Of a stretch of DNA of 59,816 bases, positions 17,077 to 24,971 are shown piece by piece. How positions within the stretch are numbered: the first letter of the stretch is position 1; each line of letters starts with the position of its first letter. The notes beneath the pieces are model-generated. The model saw nothing but the letters and a program-made list of their open reading frames with translations, was not told where the DNA came from and did no database searches. This DNA is from Clostridia bacterium. Lineage in GTDB: Bacteria; Bacillota; Clostridia; Oscillospirales; CAG-272. The translations under genes and the position numbers were made by a program. The stretch is from positions 1 through 59,816 of the forward strand of contig JAFYPF010000023.1 in assembly GCA_017547655.1 (NCBI GenBank), written 5' to 3'.

Positions 17077-17589
17077 TTAGCGCGAATAACGTTCTGCAAG
17101 TCTCATCGCCTTAATCAGAGGAACAATAAGTATTCCGCATATTAAATTGCTTAACCCGTGTATAGCATCAAACGGTATTCCCGATACAATCCAAGCTATC
17201 GTCTGTTCAAATGTAAATCCAAACATTATCGCTTGAGCCGGCGCATATAACGTTCCGTACAGAAAACCGTGCAATGCGCACACAACCATATAAACTACGG
17301 GCACTGCTTTTGACGGCATATTCTTCGGCAAAAGCATTACAGCCCCCCAAAGAACAGTCCATATATAAATATATGGCACCCACCATATATTAAACCCATA
17401 AAACAAACCGAATACAACCACAAATATGTATATCGGGTACAGTGCTTTTCTTCTGTAAACAACCGTTATAGCAACAATAAACACGCCTATAAGGTGGATA
17501 TTCGGAAACACTTCCATAGCAAGCTTCGATGCAAACATCAAGCTGCCAAGCATACCGAAAATCGCTATCTCTTTTATGTTCAGCTTCAT
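17077..17589 (-). CDS. ECF transporter S component, probably cobalamin (CbrT-like)
   Basis: S components are small membrane proteins that bind a vitamin and dock to a shared ECF ATPase/T module. This one is 170 aa with about six hydrophobic helices. It opens with MKLNIKEIAIFGMLGSLMFASKLAME, typical of S components. Co-transcription with a DUF4430 lipoprotein (its ATG overlaps that gene's TAA) behind a cobalamin riboswitch points to B12 or a corrinoid as substrate. EcfA, EcfA' and EcfT are not in the window and must come from elsewhere. Family membership is fairly sure. The substrate is inference from the riboswitch. Confidence 0.85.
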   Translation of the reverse strand: MKLNIKEIAIFGMLGSLMFASKLAMEVFPNIHLIGVFIVAITVVYRRKALYPIYIFVVVFGLFYGFNIWWVPYIYIWTVLWGAVMLLPKNMPSKAVPVVYMVVCALHGFLYGTLYAPAQAIMFGFTFEQTIAWIVSGIPFDAIHGLSNLICGILIVPLIKAMRLAERYSR

Positions 17590-18113
17590 TATTTGGAAAC
17601 CTTAAAAGAATATACCTTTCCGGCTTCAACATTCGTCATATCAACACCCGTCATCGCATACTCGCCGTCAACGTAAAAGCCCCAATACGTCTTATCTTTG
17701 TCGTAATCGGCAACTATTCCGTTAACCTCTTTTACGTACAAGCCGTAAGGTCCTGCGTCTCCCTTGATAAGTCCAAGCTCAAGCAACGCTTCGCCTACAA
17801 CATCTTTGTCGGTGTTAATAACAAACTGCGTTACGTTACCCTCAATGTCCACAACGTTAAAATCAAACCTGTTTTTACCTTCTCCGAGAACTCTCGCTCC
17901 CTCGTCAGCGTTTGATTCCGCAGAACCGCCGTTTTCATTCGACATTTCTCCGTCACCATTGTTTTCACCCATAGGGTTTTCGGTGAATTCGGCTTTCATC
18001 TCCTCGTTTCCGCCTGCATCATTGCTGCAACCGATTGTCATAAGTGCCATAGCCGCTATAAGCACTGCGCAAAGGATTACAGACAACGCTTTTTTTAACT
18101 GTCTTGTTGTCAT
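17589..18113 (-). CDS. DUF4430 (transcobalamin-like) lipoprotein
   Basis: The 174-aa protein has a signal peptide with TIGC ending at C29 as the probable lipidation site, a Glu/Asn/Gly-rich linker (about 30-75) and a C-terminal DUF4430 domain (about 80-172) with GEALLELGLI, GLYVKEVNGI, KTYWGFYVDGE and MTGVDMTNVEAG. DUF4430 is related to the C-terminal domain of transcobalamin and intrinsic factor. Lying directly under a cobalamin riboswitch, it probably captures B12 at the surface and passes it to the S component. ATG 18113 is chosen for the AAGGAG at 18121-18126. Confidence 0.85.
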   Translation of the reverse strand: MTTRQLKKALSVILCAVLIAAMALMTIGCSNDAGGNEEMKAEFTENPMGENNGDGEMSNENGGSAESNADEGARVLGEGKNRFDFNVVDIEGNVTQFVINTDKDVVGEALLELGLIKGDAGPYGLYVKEVNGIVADYDKDKTYWGFYVDGEYAMTGVDMTNVEAGKVYSFKVSK

Positions 18114-18189
18114 AATCTTTCTCCTTAAAAATATAATTTTTTCTTTACATTCCATCTGTTCCGGCCCTCGCGGAATCTTTTATGAAATG

Positions 18190-18358
18190 ATTTATGCAAA
18201 ATTCGGATATACCGACTTCGATGCATATTTTTCTGTCTTCTCAAGCATATTGCTCAATGACATTTTCTCCGAAAAGCGGCTTCGGATAAGAAAAATATCT
18301 CTTTCGCATCATACGGCGACGGGCTCGTGTAGGATTTTCACCTACTTCCCCAAATAAG
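18190..18358 (-). promoter_or_regulatory. cobalamin riboswitch
   Basis: On the minus strand the core GGGGAAGTAGGTGAAAATCC (18331-18350) is followed by TACACGAGCCCGTCGCCGT. Near the 3' end is the B12-box-like GAAGTCGGTATATCCGAA (about 18203-18220), then TTTTGCAT. A hairpin TTCCG/CGGAA with loop CGAGGGC follows near 18160-18178 and may be the kissing-loop partner. No clear terminator follows, so control of translation is possible. B12 would repress the operon. Confidence 0.9.
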
Positions 18359-18367
18359 CACACACTT

Positions 18368-18396
18368 ATAATACACCCATACAAATATTTTGTCAA
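18368..18396 (-). promoter_or_regulatory. sigma-A promoter of the cobalamin operon
   Basis: Minus strand: -35 TTGACA (18391-18396), 17 bases, -10 TATTAT (18368-18373). The riboswitch begins about 10 bases downstream. Confidence 0.85.
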
Positions 18397-18400
18397 TAAA

Positions 18401-18425
18401 AAAGGGTTGAATTACAACCCTTTTT
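18401..18425 (-). terminator. terminator of the helicase gene
   Basis: Minus strand: AAGGGTTG, loop TAATT, CAACCCTT, then T's. It begins inside the last codon region of the helicase gene. Confidence 0.85.
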
Positions 18426-20826
18426 AAATCTTTTTCAGCTTCGCATAAGTTGCCATAAGCTTCTTTGTACCCGCATTATCAAACGCAATTTCGTACAATA
18501 TATCAGCCCCCATAGGCTTTGCTGAAAGCAACGTTCCCTCACCAAAGGTAATATGTCTTACCCTATCACCCGTCGAAAGGGTGTTTGAAAACTGTACTGT
18601 CGCTCTTCGCGCCTCTTTAGGTTTACTTGTAAGCTCCTTTGATATTTCAATAGGTCTTCTCGGTTTAAAGGCGTTCCGTTGTTCATTTGCAGCCTTTTCT
18701 GCGTCGGACACCTCTCTGTTTATGTATTCGTCGGGTATTTCCTCAACAAAACGCGACATTCTGTTATATTGAGTCTGACCGAACACCATTCTTTCTCTTA
18801 CGTGTGTACACACAAGCGCCTCTCTCGCTCTTGTTATCGCAACGTAACAAAGTCTTCTTTCCTCCTCAACCTCTTCGTCAAGCACGTTCTGTCCACCGGG
18901 GAAAATCCCCTCTTCCATTCCGGGAATAAACACTACGGGAAACTCAAGCCCCTTTGCGCTGTGTATCGTCATAATCGTTACAGCTTCAGCATCCTTGTCA
19001 TAGTTGTCTATATCCGCTACCAACGACACTTCTTCAAGATAAGATGCAAGTGTTCCCTCGGGGTTATTTCCCATATATTCTTCAGCGTTCGAAATCATCT
19101 GAAGCACATTTTCAAGTCTGTCCTTCTCTTCTTCACCGGCAGACACAAGCATATTCTCATATCCAGAAAGTCTTATCGTCTTTTCTACCAATTCGTTCAA
19201 AGGTACTCTTTCGGAAAGCTCTCTTAAATGCTCTATAAGCAAAACGAAGTCACTTATCTTTGTACTTGCTTGCGATAACGCATTATATTTCCTACAGTTT
19301 TTCATAACCGTAAACACACTGCAGCCCTCTGCAGCAGCAATTTTTTCAATGGCGCTCATTGTAGTATCACCAAGCTTTCGCTTGGGCTCGTTTACTATTC
19401 GCCTTAACCTTAAATTATCGTCGGTATTATTTATAAGACATAAATAAGAAAGAATATCCTTTACCTCTTTACGCTCGTAAAACCGCTGTCCGCAAAGCAT
19501 ACGGAACGGTATACCGCTCTTTACAAATACATTTTCTATAGTACTTGATTGAACGTTCATTCTGCAAAGTATAGCAAAATCGGAATAGTTTCTCTTTTCT
19601 TTAATAACCAATTCCACTATCTTGTTTATTATATATTTTGCTTCATCAACCTGATTGTCACAACGGCGCAGAGTTATCTGCTCTCCTCCCTGTTTGTCAG
19701 TCCAGAGTTCCTTGCCTTTTCTGCCTATATTGTTTCTTATAACAGAGTTAGCCGCATCAAGTATATACTTTGTTGACCTGTAATTTTGCTCAAGTTTTAT
19801 AACCGATACGTTTTCAAACGTCTTGTCAAAATTCAATATATTCTCTATCGTCGCGCCCCTGAACTTATATATACTCTGGTCATCGTCGCCTACTGCCATA
19901 ATATTATTGTATCCACCGGCAAGTAATGATGCCAATACAAATTGAGAATAGTTTGTATCTTGATACTCATCTATACAAACGTACTTGAATTTCCTCTGAT
20001 AATATTTTCTTACCTCTTCATCAGTCTGCAAAAGCTCAACCGTCTTCATTATTATATCGTCAAAGTCAACAGCATTCGCCTCGGCCATTTTATTCTGATA
20101 TAAGCTATAAACGTTGGCTATCTTCATAAGTCTGAAGTTTGCCGTGCCGTTCTCGTCTACAGCATCCTTCGCATATAATTCGGGCGTAATAAGCTTGTCC
20201 TTTGCTCTGCTTATCTCATTTCTCACAAGTTTCGGATTCAAGTACTTCTCGTCAATATTTAATTCTTTCATACAAGAAGATAAAAGCTTCTTCGTATCAT
20301 CAGTATCGTATATTGTAAGATTACTCTTATTAAGCCCAATTCTGTCTCCAAACTTCCTAATCATTCTTAAGCAAACGGAATGAAAAGTTCCCGTCCATAT
20401 ATCGTTTACTTCTTCCTGCAAATCCCTTTCAAGTCGTTCGGCTATTTCCTTTGCCGCCTTATTGGTAAACGTAATCGCAAGAACGCCCCAAGGCGCACAC
20501 GGCTCAACGGCATATTCACGCAAAAGTCCTTCTATCTCTTCTTTGTCGGCAGTCTTTGCATCTTCCAGACGCTCAACATCAGCAAGTTCTAAATCCGGCG
20601 GTGTAATATCCGAATAATACGCATTACCGAATTTAATTATATATGCAATTCTGTTTACAAGCACAGTCGTCTTTCCGCTTCCCGCACCCGCCAATATCAA
20701 AAGCGGATTATTTACGGTAAAAACAGCCTTCCTCTGCATATCGTTCAAATGCCCGTAAAGAATATCAAAAAGGTCTCTTTTCGCCTTAATAAATCTCTCT
20801 TCCAAAGCCGTCATTTTTTTCTCCAT
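18424..20826 (-). CDS. pcrA: ATP-dependent DNA helicase, PcrA/UvrD family
   Basis: This superfamily 1 3'-5' helicase acts in excision repair, rolling-circle replication and removal of RecA or RNA polymerase. The 800-aa protein has Walker A GAGSGKTT (47-54), DEYQDTN (motif II), GDDDQSIYKFRGA (motif III), LEQNYRS (motif IV), TIHSAKGLEFPVVF (motif V) and CYVAITRAR (motif VI), with a Tudor-like tail (GDRVRHITFGEG). An additional acidic stretch (about 75-100) after the first GKT region departs from the usual PcrA spacing. It is monocistronic, with a promoter at 20901-20928. Confidence 0.95.
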   Translation of the reverse strand: MEKKMTALEERFIKAKRDLFDILYGHLNDMQRKAVFTVNNPLLILAGAGSGKTTVLVNRIAYIIKFGNAYYSDITPPDLELADVERLEDAKTADKEEIEGLLREYAVEPCAPWGVLAITFTNKAAKEIAERLERDLQEEVNDIWTGTFHSVCLRMIRKFGDRIGLNKSNLTIYDTDDTKKLLSSCMKELNIDEKYLNPKLVRNEISRAKDKLITPELYAKDAVDENGTANFRLMKIANVYSLYQNKMAEANAVDFDDIIMKTVELLQTDEEVRKYYQRKFKYVCIDEYQDTNYSQFVLASLLAGGYNNIMAVGDDDQSIYKFRGATIENILNFDKTFENVSVIKLEQNYRSTKYILDAANSVIRNNIGRKGKELWTDKQGGEQITLRRCDNQVDEAKYIINKIVELVIKEKRNYSDFAILCRMNVQSSTIENVFVKSGIPFRMLCGQRFYERKEVKDILSYLCLINNTDDNLRLRRIVNEPKRKLGDTTMSAIEKIAAAEGCSVFTVMKNCRKYNALSQASTKISDFVLLIEHLRELSERVPLNELVEKTIRLSGYENMLVSAGEEEKDRLENVLQMISNAEEYMGNNPEGTLASYLEEVSLVADIDNYDKDAEAVTIMTIHSAKGLEFPVVFIPGMEEGIFPGGQNVLDEEVEEERRLCYVAITRAREALVCTHVRERMVFGQTQYNRMSRFVEEIPDEYINREVSDAEKAANEQRNAFKPRRPIEISKELTSKPKEARRATVQFSNTLSTGDRVRHITFGEGTLLSAKPMGADILYEIAFDNAGTKKLMATYAKLKKI

Positions 20827-20900
20827 TATGTCCCCCTTGAGTCCCTGTGAAAAAGTTTATACGTCTATATTCCACTTCCGTCATATAATCCTCGGAAGCC

Positions 20901-20928
20901 ATTATATATTATAACATATTCCTTTCAA
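20901..20928 (-). promoter_or_regulatory. sigma-A promoter of the helicase gene
   Basis: Minus strand: -35 TTGAAA (20923-20928), 16 bases, -10 TATAAT (20901-20906). Confidence 0.65.
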
Positions 20929-20995
20929 AATTGGAATAAATTCCTTTAAATATTTTTTCATTTTTTTGATGCAACTTCACTCTTTATCCTTATCG

Positions 20996-21026
20996 GCATA
21001 TTATAATACCAAGGTATTCATACCTG
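20996..21026 (+). promoter_or_regulatory. weak sigma-E/K-like promoter before the heptacysteine gene
   Basis: GCATATT (20996-21002) fits the sigma-E -35 pattern fully. CATACCTG (21019-21026) matches five of eight -10 positions. The 16-base spacer is one longer than usual. No sigma-A promoter of comparable quality was found here. Confidence 0.3.
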
Positions 21027-21071
21027 ACTTTTGATATATTATTTTTAAACATATATGGAGGAATTATTATT

Positions 21072-21881
21072 ATGGCTGACAACAAATCAAGCTGTCTCGG
21101 TTCTCTCGGCAACAAGGAAAATGTTTGCATTGACACAAACCGTATCCTTGACTCCTGCAGAGATAAAGACTGCTTCGAAGATGTAAAAGTCTTTCTCAAT
21201 GCCTATGGCAGAGAAATTATCGAAAACGCAACAAGCGTTAGAGCAAAATCCACAAAAATCCTTGCCGCAAACATTAACGTCGAGCCCGTTCAGTTCAACA
21301 GAGGCTTCTATCAGATTTACATCAAATACTACGTAAAAGTAGTTTGCGAGGCTTGTATCGGCATGAGCAGAAGCCGTGAATTCGAGGGTCTTGCCGTTTG
21401 TGAAAAGAACGTTATACTCTACGGAAGCGAGGGTAACGTTAGTATTTTCAAAAGCGAAATGGGACTCGCAAACACCCTTTCTTGCGGCTGCAACACAACA
21501 ATGAGCACAAATCTGCCCACAGTTGCCGTTGAAGTTATCGATCCTGTTGTTTTAAACGCAAAAATCGCAGAGCCCAGCCAATGCTGCTGTTGTTGCTGCT
21601 GTACTGCCGACGACGTTCCCGAAGCTTTGAGTGAATTATTCGGCGGAGGCCTCGAAGAAACTAACGGCAATAAAAATCTTTACGTTTCGCTCGGCTTCTT
21701 CTCGGTTATACGAATCGAACGCCCCGGACAGTATATCGTATCCGCAACAGAGTTTAGCGTTCCCGACAAGGAATGTGTTATGACACAGCCCGACGACCCT
21801 TGTCAGGCATTTGCTAAAATGGCGTTCCCCATTAACGAATTCAGTCCCCCCTCGTTAACCGCCAACAAGCGCTGTCAGTAA
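21072..21881 (+). CDS. cysteine-rich protein with a run of seven cysteines
   Basis: Unrecognised 269-aa soluble protein with no signal peptide or membrane helix. It has about 20 cysteines, including CIDTNRILDSCRDKDCFEDV near the start, LSCGCN, and seven consecutive cysteines (171-177) in a short loop, then DEC and DDPCQ near the end. The two flanking halves look beta-rich. Cys-rich proteins of this kind are often cross-linked in spore coats, and a weak sporulation-type promoter lies upstream, but that role is inference. GGAGG at 21057-21061 supports the ATG. Its codon use looks like its neighbours'. Confidence 0.8.
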   Translation: MADNKSSCLGSLGNKENVCIDTNRILDSCRDKDCFEDVKVFLNAYGREIIENATSVRAKSTKILAANINVEPVQFNRGFYQIYIKYYVKVVCEACIGMSRSREFEGLAVCEKNVILYGSEGNVSIFKSEMGLANTLSCGCNTTMSTNLPTVAVEVIDPVVLNAKIAEPSQCCCCCCCTADDVPEALSELFGGGLEETNGNKNLYVSLGFFSVIRIERPGQYIVSATEFSVPDKECVMTQPDDPCQAFAKMAFPINEFSPPSLTANKRCQ

Positions 21882-21883
21882 CA

Positions 21884-21916
21884 TAAAAACGTGTGGCAAA
21901 AACCACACGTTTTTTT
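21884..21916. terminator. bidirectional terminator
   Basis: Stem AAAACGTGTGG with CCACACGTTTT around CAAAAA, T tract on the plus strand. It ends the heptacysteine gene and the converging exonuclease gene. Confidence 0.85.
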
Positions 21917-22832
21917 ATGCATTTCCTACAGCCGAAAGGCGCTTCTTTCTGCTTTCCTCTTTTTCGGCTACCTTCTTTTCGTAATACACCTTACGTTCCT
22001 TATCCATAACGTAAACCGTCCTGTTCGCGCGGTACGTCCTATCTTCATTTCTTCTGAAACGTACCTTTATAAAATATTCTTGCCCACATTCACACTTTAT
22101 AGCGGATAAATATCTGTCGGGCTTCTGCGCAATCCATTCGCTTAACTCTAATTTTGCGTTGCAATTGTTACACAAAAAAACGGTTATCGCCTTATCGCTC
22201 TTGGCATCCTTACAGTATTTATATTTATTCGGAGAATTAAAAGAGTCGGGCACAAGATTTCTCTTGCAATTCGTATAATTCTCAAGCCCCGTCTTCATAT
22301 CCAAATGTCTGCAAACAGCCGCAGTGCTTAATGCATCATTTAATGCGTCGTGAGCCTCAAACGGCGGCTCTCCCACAAGTTCCATCGCTGTTGACAGCGC
22401 ACACTGCTTTCCGTGTTTTGTAATCTGCGCATCGAATATAGGTTGGATATTGTAATTTTCGGGAATCCACGATTTATCAATGTTATAAATAACGAGGTTG
22501 TCCTCAAGCATTGGTATATCGTCCCACCCCCACGTCAATATACAAAAATCTTCGCCGCACCATTTTCGGAACCTGTCAAACGCCTTTTCAAACGGAATAC
22601 CGTTCTTCAAATCCTGATTGCTTATCATAGTAAGCTCGGCAACCTTTGAGTGCATCTTTGTATAATATTTAGGACAAATCATTGCATTGAACGTGTCTAA
22701 CGTTCTGAAATTCTCGTCAAGCTTTACTGCGCCTATCTGTATTATCTCGCCCTTTAAATGTATCGGCTCTTTTATGGCAACCGAAAAATGCTTCGGTTGA
22801 TTCCATTCCATATCAAGAACTATGTATCTCAT
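21915..22832 (-). CDS. DEDDh 3'-5' exonuclease domain protein
   Basis: The 305-aa protein begins with an RNase T/DnaQ-like exonuclease fold: ExoI YIVLDMEWN (Asp and Glu metal ligands), GEIIQIGAV, ILTWGWDD and the ExoIII segment HDALNDALSTA. The C-terminal third has Cys pairs (FLCNNC and CECGQE), a likely zinc ribbon. The substrate, DNA or RNA, cannot be told. ATG 22832 is chosen because MRYIVLDMEW aligns with family starts; the ribosome site is weak. The ychF terminator lies directly upstream, so expression may need read-through or a promoter inside ychF. Confidence 0.85.
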   Translation of the reverse strand: MRYIVLDMEWNQPKHFSVAIKEPIHLKGEIIQIGAVKLDENFRTLDTFNAMICPKYYTKMHSKVAELTMISNQDLKNGIPFEKAFDRFRKWCGEDFCILTWGWDDIPMLEDNLVIYNIDKSWIPENYNIQPIFDAQITKHGKQCALSTAMELVGEPPFEAHDALNDALSTAAVCRHLDMKTGLENYTNCKRNLVPDSFNSPNKYKYCKDAKSDKAITVFLCNNCNAKLELSEWIAQKPDRYLSAIKCECGQEYFIKVRFRRNEDRTYRANRTVYVMDKERKVYYEKKVAEKEESRKKRLSAVGNA

Positions 22833-22856
22833 TCTTCTGTTTCGTGCTCTTTTCTT

Positions 22857-22883
22857 CAAAAAAACCCCTTTTCTATCGGGGCT
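22857..22883 (-). terminator. terminator of ychF
   Basis: Minus strand: stem GCCCC/GGGGT around GATAGAAAA, followed by seven T's. It lies about 25 bases before the exonuclease start codon. Confidence 0.7.
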
Positions 22884-22888
22884 TTTTA

Positions 22889-23983
22889 TTAAACGTTAAA
22901 TCTGAAAAGTACAACGTCTCCGTCCTTCATTACGTATTCTTTACCTTCACTTCGTACCATGCCTTTTTCTTTAGCAACCGTCATACTTCCACATTCTATA
23001 AGCTCGTCATAACCTATAACTTCCGCTCTGATAAAGCCTCTCTCAAAGTCGGTGTGTATCTTTCCTGCCGCTTGAGGCGCTTTCGAACCCTTTGTTATCG
23101 TCCAAGCTCTAACCTCTTTCGGTCCCGCCGTCAAAAAACTGATGAGTCCAAGCAAAGAGTATCCCGCTTTAATAAGCTTGTCAAGTCCGCTTTCTTCAAG
23201 CCCCATTTCCTTGAGAAATTCCTCTTTCTCCTCGCCCTCAAGCTCTGCAATTTCAGCTTCAAGCTTTGTGCAAATAGGAAGCACCGCAGCTCCCTCGGCA
23301 TCGGCATACGCCTTTACCTTTGCAAAATGCTCGTTTTCGTTAATATCTGAAGCAATATCGTCTTCGCTTATGTTTGCAACATAAATAACGGGCTTCTTCG
23401 TAAGAAGAGGCATATCCTTAAGTATCTCAAGCTCGTCTTCTGTATATTCAAGCTTTCTTGCAGGCTGACCTTCGCTGAATGCCGCAAGTACTCTTTCGAG
23501 GAATGCTATCTCTTTTTCATACTTCTTGTCTCCCTTGAGCATCTTCTTTGCTCTGTCAAGACGTCTTTCAACAGCTTCCATATCCGAAAGAATAAGCTCA
23601 TATTCTATCGTCTCTATATCACGAAGAGGATCAACGTTACCCTCAACGTGAATAATGTTTGTGTCTTCGAATATTCTTACAACGTGGCATATAGCGTCAA
23701 CCTCTCTTATATGCGCCAAGAACTTATTTCCAAGTCCCTCGCCCTTTGACGCGCCCTTAACAAGTCCTGCTATATCAACAAATTCAACAACCGCAGGAGT
23801 ATACTTTTCAGGTGTATACATTTCAGCCAATACGTCAAGTCTGCTGTCGGGAACGGCAACAACTCCTACGTTGGGCTCTATCGTGCAGAACGGATAGTTT
23901 GCCGAGTCTGCCCCCGCGTTAGTAATAGCGTTAAAAAGTGTACTTTTTCCTACGTTTGGAAGTCCTACTATACCAAGTTTCAT
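22889..23983 (-). CDS. ychF: YchF/OLA1-family ATPase
   Basis: YchF is a universally conserved Obg-related P-loop ATPase that binds ribosomes and affects stress responses. The 364-aa protein carries GLPNVGKST (7-15), the switch region with VDIAGLVKGASKGEGLGN, an alpha-helical coiled-coil domain (about 130-200) and a C-terminal TGS domain (FLTAGPKEVRAWTITKG to KDGDVVLFRFNV). The usual GTP-specific NKxD motif is altered (YVANISEDD), consistent with ATP preference. GGAG precedes the ATG. Confidence 0.97.
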   Translation of the reverse strand: MKLGIVGLPNVGKSTLFNAITNAGADSANYPFCTIEPNVGVVAVPDSRLDVLAEMYTPEKYTPAVVEFVDIAGLVKGASKGEGLGNKFLAHIREVDAICHVVRIFEDTNIIHVEGNVDPLRDIETIEYELILSDMEAVERRLDRAKKMLKGDKKYEKEIAFLERVLAAFSEGQPARKLEYTEDELEILKDMPLLTKKPVIYVANISEDDIASDINENEHFAKVKAYADAEGAAVLPICTKLEAEIAELEGEEKEEFLKEMGLEESGLDKLIKAGYSLLGLISFLTAGPKEVRAWTITKGSKAPQAAGKIHTDFERGFIRAEVIGYDELIECGSMTVAKEKGMVRSEGKEYVMKDGDVVLFRFNV

Positions 23984-24017
23984 TATTCTTCTCCGTTTTC
24001 TTATATAATACTTTCTT

Positions 24018-24046
24018 ATTATATATCTTTTCTCTTCTTATATCAA
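24018..24046 (-). promoter_or_regulatory. sigma-A promoter of ychF
   Basis: Minus strand: -35 TTGATA (24041-24046), 17 bases, -10 TATAAT (24018-24023). Confidence 0.75.
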
Positions 24047-24127
24047 GTCTTTGACAAAAATTTTGTAAAAAAACAATATGATGAAACCATATTTTTACAT
24101 ATCATATAAAAAACAGCGTTATATCCC

Positions 24128-24156
24128 TTGACATTTAGTAATTTTTGTGATACTAT
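24128..24156 (+). promoter_or_regulatory. sigma-A promoter of the two-component operon
   Basis: -35 TTGACA (24128-24133), 17 bases, -10 TACTAT (24151-24156). Upstream, at 24065-24100, GTAAAAA and TTTTTAC flank ATATG/CATAT, a dyad that could bind a regulator. Confidence 0.75.
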
Positions 24157-24209
24157 GAATATAGTTAAAAAAATAACAATCTTAATATCTGACGCAAAGG
24201 AGTAATAAA

Positions 24210-24899
24210 ATGAGCACTACCATTCTTGTTATCGACGACGATATAAATATCTGCGAAATGCTTCGCGTATATTACGAAAATGAAGGCTATGAAGTAAAAA
24301 CCGCCAACGACGGCGCTGAAGGTCTTAACGCTTTTAAACTTTATGATCCCGACCTTGTGCTCCTCGATATTATGCTTCCAAAAAAAGACGGTTGGCAGGT
24401 TTGCCGCGAAATTCGCGAAATCTCTTCCAAACCCGTTATTATGATTACAGCTAAAGGCGAAGTTTTTGACAAAGTTTTGGGACTTGAGCTCGGTGCCGAT
24501 GACTTCGTAGTTAAACCCTTTGATATGAAAGAGCTTTCTGCGCGCGTTAAAGCCGTACTCAGAAGATATTCCGCAAAAGACAATAAAGAAGATGATGAGG
24601 TTATTAAATTTGACAATATTGAAGTCAGCCTCCAAAAATATGAGCTCAAAATAAAAGGTAAATCCGTTGATATTCCACCTAAAGAGCTCGAACTCTTCTA
24701 TTTCCTTGCCCAGAACTACAACAGAGTATTCACAAGAGATCAGCTTCTTGACAAGGTTTGGGGCTTCGACTATCTCGGCGACTCCAGAACTGTTGACGTT
24801 CACGTAAAGCGTTTGCGTGAAAAGCTTGAGGGCATTTCCGATAAATGGATACTTAAAACTGTATGGGGTGTCGGATACAAGTTTGAGATCCTTCAGTAA
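24210..24899 (+). CDS. OmpR/PhoB-family response regulator
   Basis: The 229-aa protein has a receiver domain (1-118) with acidic pocket DDD (9-11), phosphoacceptor D53 (LVLLDIMLPKKDG), conserved T/K in MITAKG and VKPFD, and a C-terminal winged-helix DNA-binding domain with SRTVDVHVKRLREKL and WGVGYKFE. It pairs with the kinase at 24972. The target genes are unknown. A strong terminator-like hairpin separates it from the kinase, so the regulator is probably made in excess. Confidence 0.95.
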   Translation: MSTTILVIDDDINICEMLRVYYENEGYEVKTANDGAEGLNAFKLYDPDLVLLDIMLPKKDGWQVCREIREISSKPVIMITAKGEVFDKVLGLELGADDFVVKPFDMKELSARVKAVLRRYSAKDNKEDDEVIKFDNIEVSLQKYELKIKGKSVDIPPKELELFYFLAQNYNRVFTRDQLLDKVWGFDYLGDSRTVDVHVKRLREKLEGISDKWILKTVWGVGYKFEILQ

Positions 24900-24926
24900 A
24901 CAATTTATACAAACTACTTAAAAATA

Positions 24927-24956
24927 TCCGCCCCGAAATCTTGGGGCGGATTTTTT
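24927..24956 (+). terminator. terminator-like hairpin between regulator and kinase
   Basis: TCCGCCCC (24927-24934) pairs with GGGGCGGA (24943-24950), followed by six T's. It looks like a full intrinsic terminator inside a two-gene operon and probably lowers kinase expression. Confidence 0.85.
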
Positions 24957-24971
24957 CGAGGTGTATTTTTT

